Made by a program: the position numbers and the translations under genes. 64,000 bases of DNA from Streptomyces atratus. GTDB taxonomy: Bacteria; Actinomycetota; Actinomycetes; Streptomycetales; Streptomycetaceae. The stretch spans positions 46,796 to 110,795 of the forward strand of contig NZ_FPJO01000023.1 in the NCBI RefSeq assembly GCF_900119365.1, in the 5' to 3' direction. The notes beneath the pieces were generated by a model, which worked only from the letters and a program-made list of their open reading frames with translations, did not search any database and was not told the origin of the DNA. How positions within the stretch are numbered: position 1 is the stretch's first letter; every line of letters starts with the position of its first letter. Shown piece by piece: positions 60,614-64,000 of this stretch.

Positions 60614-61225
60614 ATGCCCCGCGGCCGATATTCGCTCCACGATCTCCACGATCACACCCCCCTCGGCGAAGAACACTTCCAGTGCGCACCCGGACCCTCC
60701 GGCTGGCGCTACCTCTCCCGGACCACCACCCCCTCGGGCGACCACCTCGGCTCCGTCGACCTCACCCTCGACGAGCTCGGCCGTCCCATCCGCCTCGAAC
60801 TCCATGCCGCGAGCTGGCAGGTCCGCGGCGCCGCCCTCGAAGGCGTCACCTGGGTCCGCACCGATCCGACCGGCACTCATGCCACCGAAGGCAATGTGCG
60901 CGCCCACGCCTTCACCGGCACATCCCCCGCGTTTCTCATCGCGACCGCACGACTGCTGCGCCTCACCCCCGATTCCCCCGCGACGCGCGTCCGCCTGGTC
61001 GCCTTCACCGACCCGGTCCTCGCACCCCGCACCGTCGACCAGTCCTGGGCCCTGGTGAACAGTGAAGCGCACGCCACTGACAGCGGCCCCCTGACCGTGG
61101 ACGAATACCAGGTCAGCGCACTGGACACCGGCGAGCAGCACACCGTTCACATCGCCGGCGACGTGGTCCTCGCGGCCCCGGGCATCGAGCTCGAAGACCT
61201 GGAGTCCCCGCCCTCACCGCTCTAG
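60614..61225 (+). CDS. Hypothetical protein, conserved-looking, no recognised domain
   Basis: A 203-residue cytoplasmic protein starting at ATG 60614 (MPRGRYSLHD). It has no signal peptide or membrane helix. Notable are a His/Asp-rich N-terminus (SLHDLHDHTPLGEEHFQC), a possible beta-barrel core (GSVDLTLDELGRPIRLELHA), and an acidic C-terminus. The two hairpins in front imply its own promoter. Its stop shares bases with the stop of the convergent RDD gene (see the CTAG finding). I do not recognise the family. Codon use is like its neighbours. Confidence 0.72.
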   Translation: MPRGRYSLHDLHDHTPLGEEHFQCAPGPSGWRYLSRTTTPSGDHLGSVDLTLDELGRPIRLELHAASWQVRGAALEGVTWVRTDPTGTHATEGNVRAHAFTGTSPAFLIATARLLRLTPDSPATRVRLVAFTDPVLAPRTVDQSWALVNSEAHATDSGPLTVDEYQVSALDTGEQHTVHIAGDVVLAAPGIELEDLESPPSPL

Positions 61226-62178
61226 GCAGGCGGTGCGAACCCCGTGGCGGCAGGCGGCACCCGCCCGCCCTCCGCCCCCGGGGCCGGCACAGGCGTACCC
61301 GCCTCGGCAGTCCCCGCGGAAGGCACAGCCCCGACCGGCGCCCAGCCGGCAGCAGCCCCAGTCACCGGAGCCCCGCTCACCGGCCGCCCGGTCTGCCCCT
61401 CGGAACCACCGCGAGCAGCCCCGTCCTGGGCGGTGACGAACACCTTCCGGGCATCCCGCGCCTGCCGCTCGTTCACCACCGCCGCCAGATACGCCCCGGC
61501 CGGCACCCCCTCCGGCACCGGCACTCCGGTCCGCGCCGCCAGCTCCCCGGCCAGCCGCTCCGCCATCGACCAGCCCACCTGAGCATCGAGCTGATGCATA
61601 CGGGTCAGGTACTGCCGTACGGCCAGCCACAGGGAGTCCGGCACCGCCGACAGATCCAGCCCCGCGAACCGCCCGACCAGCCAAGGCGGCGGAGGCGGCA
61701 CGGCAGCCGCCCGCCCCGCGGGCACCCGTTCCCGTACGACGAGCGTCCCCGCGAACACATCCCCGAGACGCCGCCCCCGCTCCGACACCAGCGAGGCGAT
61801 GCACGCGACGACCCCGAGCGTCATCAGAATCTCGACGACCCCCATGGCCCCCCGCACCAGCGCATGCCGGAACCGGATCGGCCCCCCGTCGTCCCGGACC
61901 ACCCGCAACCCGCACGCCAGCTTCCCCAGCGAACGCCCGTGGCTGAGCGTCTCCACCGCGATCGGCCCGCCCACCAGCACCAGCAGGAAGGCCGCCACGG
62001 ACACTGCCGCGAGTGCCGCGTCGTCCAGCGTCGCCGTCGCGATGGCCAGACCGATCGACACCAGGACGAACGCCGCCCCCACCACAGCAAGATCGATGGC
62101 CAGCGCCAGCGCCCGACTCGGCAGTTTCGCCGACCGCAGCCCCAGCACGACCGCGTCCCCGGTCACCAGCTCACTCAT
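61222..62178 (-). CDS. RDD-family membrane protein
   Basis: A 318-residue membrane protein. The RDD domain has an Arg near the start of TM1 (SRALALAIDLAVVGAAFVLV) and about three helices; HGRSLGKLACGLRVVRDDGG is the family signature, with GRRLGDVFAGTLVVRER after it. The C-terminal half (about 160-318) is a Pro/Ala/Gly-rich cytoplasmic region of low complexity. Function of the family is poorly known; some act in transport or ion stress. ATG 62178 was chosen. It is divergent from the SpoIIM-family gene. Confidence 0.88.
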   Translation of the reverse strand: MSELVTGDAVVLGLRSAKLPSRALALAIDLAVVGAAFVLVSIGLAIATATLDDAALAAVSVAAFLLVLVGGPIAVETLSHGRSLGKLACGLRVVRDDGGPIRFRHALVRGAMGVVEILMTLGVVACIASLVSERGRRLGDVFAGTLVVRERVPAGRAAAVPPPPPWLVGRFAGLDLSAVPDSLWLAVRQYLTRMHQLDAQVGWSMAERLAGELAARTGVPVPEGVPAGAYLAAVVNERQARDARKVFVTAQDGAARGGSEGQTGRPVSGAPVTGAAAGWAPVGAVPSAGTAEAGTPVPAPGAEGGRVPPAATGFAPPA

Positions 62179-62298
62179 CGCCGCCCCACCCTTCGCCGAC
62201 CATCCCTGCCCCTCGGGGCCTCAGTCTGCCAAGCTGACCCGCAGCGCGCCGCCGTAGTACGAACCCGTACGCACCCATGCCTGGAGCAGCAGCCGATC

Positions 62299-63306
62299 AT
62301 GGATCTCGATGTCTTCGTGACCGCCCACCGCACCGAGTGGGACCGCCTGGACCATCTCCTGCACCGCGGGCGCCGGCTCACCGGCACGGAAGCAGACGAA
62401 CTCGTCGAGCTCTACCAGCGCACGGCCACCCATCTCTCGCTCCTCCAGTCCAGCACCCCGGACCCGATGCTCACGGCGCGCCTCACCCAGCTCGTGGCCC
62501 GCGCCCGGGCCACGGTCACCGGCACCCGCCGAGCATCCTGGCGCGACGCCACACGCTTTCTCACCGCGGGTTTCCCCGCCGCTGTCTACCGGTCCCGGTA
62601 CTGGTGGATACCCACAGCGGTTCTCTCCACCGTGCTGGCAGCGGTCATCGGCTGGTGGATCGGCACGCATCCGGAAGTACAGTCCGCCATCGCGGCTCCG
62701 GAAGACCTCCGCCGCATGACCAGCCCGGGCGGGGAGTACGAGACCTACTACTCCAGCCACCCGGCCGCTTCGTTCGCCGCCCAGGTATGGACGAACAACG
62801 CCCAGGCCGCAGCCATGTGCCTGGTCCTGGGAGCGTTTCTCTGCATCCCGGTGATCTGGATCCTGTTCATCAACGTGCTCAACCTGGCGGTCGGCATCGG
62901 CCTGATGTCCTCGGCCGGACGGCTCGACACTTTCCTGGGGCTGATCCTCCCGCACGGCATGCTCGAACTCACCGCCGTCTTCGTCGCCGCAGGTACGGGC
63001 CTGCGCCTGGGCTGGACGGTCATCGACCCGGGCCCGCAGAGCCGGCGCTCCGCCCTCGCACAGCAGGGCCGCGCCGCGATCGGCATGGCCATCGGCCTCG
63101 CGCTGGTCCTGTTCGTCTCCGGTGTCATCGAAGGGTTCGTCACCCCCTCCGACCTCCCGACATGGGGGCGCATCACCATCGGCATCGCAGCCGAGCTGGC
63201 CTTCCTCGCCTACGTCTACATCCTGGGCGGCCGAGCGGCGCGAGCCGGTGACGGCGGCGATGTCGATGCCACCGAACGGAGCGCCGAGCTTCCGGTCGCA
63301 GCCTGA
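62299..63306 (+). CDS. Stage II sporulation protein M (SpoIIM/DUF95) family
   Basis: A 335-residue membrane protein of the SpoIIM/DUF95 family. A cytoplasmic helical region (1-90: FVTAHRTEWDRLDHLLHRGR) is followed by about five membrane helices, with the signature FAAQVWTNNAQAAAMCLVLG and LILPHGMLELTAVFVAAGTG in the middle. In Bacillus SpoIIM helps engulfment; in actinobacteria the homologue often neighbours RDD proteins, as here, and its role is unknown. ATG 62299 has GGAG upstream. Confidence 0.9.
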   Translation: MDLDVFVTAHRTEWDRLDHLLHRGRRLTGTEADELVELYQRTATHLSLLQSSTPDPMLTARLTQLVARARATVTGTRRASWRDATRFLTAGFPAAVYRSRYWWIPTAVLSTVLAAVIGWWIGTHPEVQSAIAAPEDLRRMTSPGGEYETYYSSHPAASFAAQVWTNNAQAAAMCLVLGAFLCIPVIWILFINVLNLAVGIGLMSSAGRLDTFLGLILPHGMLELTAVFVAAGTGLRLGWTVIDPGPQSRRSALAQQGRAAIGMAIGLALVLFVSGVIEGFVTPSDLPTWGRITIGIAAELAFLAYVYILGGRAARAGDGGDVDATERSAELPVAA

Positions 63307-63359
63307 TGTGCGTACGACCCCGCTGACCTGCTAGTCTCCTCCTCGCCCCAAAAAAGCCA

Positions 63360-63388
63360 TTGACATGGCCGACATGGGGAGGTAGATT
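63360..63388 (+). promoter_or_regulatory. rRNA operon promoter P1
   Basis: TTGACA (63360-63365) and TAGATT (63383-63388) with 17-base spacing form a near-perfect housekeeping promoter, the strongest in the window, located about 610 bases before the 16S start. Confidence 0.88.
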
Positions 63389-63583
63389 TTAACGGTTGCC
63401 TCGGACTGGACAAGTCCGGGCCCAGCGGTTACTGTCTGTATCGCTCTCGTCGGAAATTGAATTTCCGCAGAGCCATTGATTCCTTAAATCCGAATCGCGA
63501 AGCCGATTTTTCGGCCGAATGTTTCTGGTAAAGTCGAATCAGCCGAAAGGCAAAGACCACTCCAGCGGTCATCAGAATCTAAA

Positions 63584-63733
63584 TTCGAACCGGAAACGGA
63601 ACGAAAGAGAGTCTGGTAAGGTTGGAACCGCCGGAAAGGGAAACGCGAAAGCGAAGAACTGAAAAGCGGAGCAGGACCCGCTTCGACCGGGAATCGGACA
63701 CGAAAGAGTCTGATAGAGTCGGAAACGCAAGAC
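63584..63733 (+). repeat. Tandem promoter-like modules of the rRNA leader
   Basis: Two related blocks, one around 63584-63640 and one around 63682-63733, share a TTCGAMCSGGAA head, ACGAAAGAG, then TCTGRTARRGT (-10-like TAAGGT at 63617 and TAGAGT at 63714) and GGAA. A third relative with TAAAGT lies at 63529-63534. Multiple tandem promoters are normal for Streptomyces rRNA operons; the block similarity suggests duplication. Confidence 0.6.
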
Positions 63734-63791
63734 CGAAGGGAAAGCCCGGAGGAAAGCCCGAGAGGGTGAGTACAAAGAAAGCGTCCGTTCC

Positions 63792-63820
63792 TTGAGAACT
63801 CAACAGCGTGCCAAAAGTCA
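63792..63820 (+). promoter_or_regulatory. boxA-like antitermination/processing sequence
   Basis: The segment CCTTGAGAACTCAACAGCGT near 63792-63811 closely resembles the boxA region found in rRNA leaders and spacers of actinobacteria (from memory). It is about 190 bases upstream of the expected 16S start. Confidence 0.6.
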
Positions 63821-63995
63821 ACGCCAGATATGTTGATACCCCGGCCTGCTTCGGCAGGTTGGAGGTTCCTTTGAAAGTCCCACGGGGTCACTGACCCGGT
63901 GGGCAATTACACAGCGAGGACGCTGTGAACGACCGGTCTTATTCCGTCCGGTCGTTCCGCTCTCGTGTTGTGTTGTCCCGATCACGGGAAAACAT

Positions 63996-64000
63996 TCACG
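63996..64000 (+). rRNA. First bases of 16S rRNA (partial, at window edge)
   Basis: TCACG at the very end matches the usual start of Streptomyces 16S rRNA (TCACGGAGAGTTTGATCCTGG). Only about five bases are present, so this call rests mostly on the leader just upstream. Confidence 0.5.

Larger units (their letters stand above)
63307..63995 (+). other. rRNA operon promoter and leader region
   Basis: This gene-free stretch of about 690 bases carries a near-consensus promoter, two related promoter-like modules, a boxA-like sequence and a set of leader hairpins (for example 63911-63926 and 63927-63957). The sequence ends AACATTCACG, the usual lead-in to the 16S rRNA 5' end of Streptomyces. AT content and A-rich purine runs on the plus strand differ sharply from the protein-coding part of the window. 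Confidence 0.85.

Overview
The window comes from a high-GC actinobacterium, almost certainly a Streptomyces. The evidence is strong third-position GC bias, frequent GTG starts, many four-base ATGA or GTGA stop-start overlaps, an 87-residue WhiB, F420 biosynthesis genes, and the 5' leader of a ribosomal RNA operon at the right end. From memory, with no search run, gene order resembles the S. coelicolor core region around SCO3021 to SCO3073 (ahcY, manA, manB, whiB, fbiAB, the LCP genes, purEK, draRK, sigI, hutIFU). Most of the window is therefore conserved core chromosome; the clearest accessory insert is at about 24.5-29.1 kb.

Layout: 0-6 kb is a histidine-utilisation operon (hutU, an M20 amidohydrolase, hutF, hutI), plus the start of an unidentified leftward gene at the left edge. 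6-8.5 kb is a partner-switching module: a SigB-family sigma factor facing an anti-anti-sigma factor and an anti-sigma ATPase. 8.6-12.8 kb is a four-gene cluster of secreted or membrane-anchored surface proteins; two end in sortase-type signals (LPKTG and LAATG) and share a repeated Cys-pair domain. 13-17.5 kb holds a POT peptide transporter, an OmpR-type two-component system (DraR/DraK-like) and a GtrA protein. 17.7-24.4 kb has purK-purE, an M19 dipeptidase, a divergent VOC/CGNR pair separated by a palindrome, a UDP-sugar dehydrogenase and an acyl-CoA dehydrogenase.

24.5-29.1 kb is the accessory insert: an Rpn-like PD-(D/E)XK protein, an HTH protein, an ATP-binding protein broken by a one-base frameshift, an XRE/DUF5753 regulator overlapping a DUF397 gene (an abaA/whiJ-type cassette), and a SUKH-like protein. 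29.2-41.4 kb is an envelope region with five LytR-CpsA-Psr (LCP) proteins, a glycosyltransferase, a hot-dog thioesterase, a truncated AMP-ligase-like protein and a secreted PGRP amidase. 41.5-46.3 kb has an AlkA-type glycosylase, fbiB-fbiA, cysteine dioxygenase and whiB. 46.6-52.5 kb has a very large membrane glycosyltransferase with a Gln/Tyr-rich tail, a DUF5719 protein and a degenerate zincin. 52.8-57.6 kb is a mannose-phosphate group (DUF3499, manB, Trm112-like, SIS protein, manA). 57.7-63.3 kb has a CDF transporter, ahcY, a hypothetical, an RDD protein and a SpoIIM-family protein. 63.3-64.0 kb is the promoter array and leader of an rRNA operon; the 16S gene appears to begin at the very last bases.

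How the genes fit together: envelope assembly dominates. manB/manA would feed GDP-mannose glycosylation, the glycosyltransferases and five LCP enzymes would build and attach wall polymers, and the amidase and surface proteins would remodel or decorate the wall. Strong inverted repeats separate most convergent gene pairs. No CRISPR array, IS element, prophage or tRNA gene was seen. Domain and family names were assigned by reading the sequence; no database search was possible.
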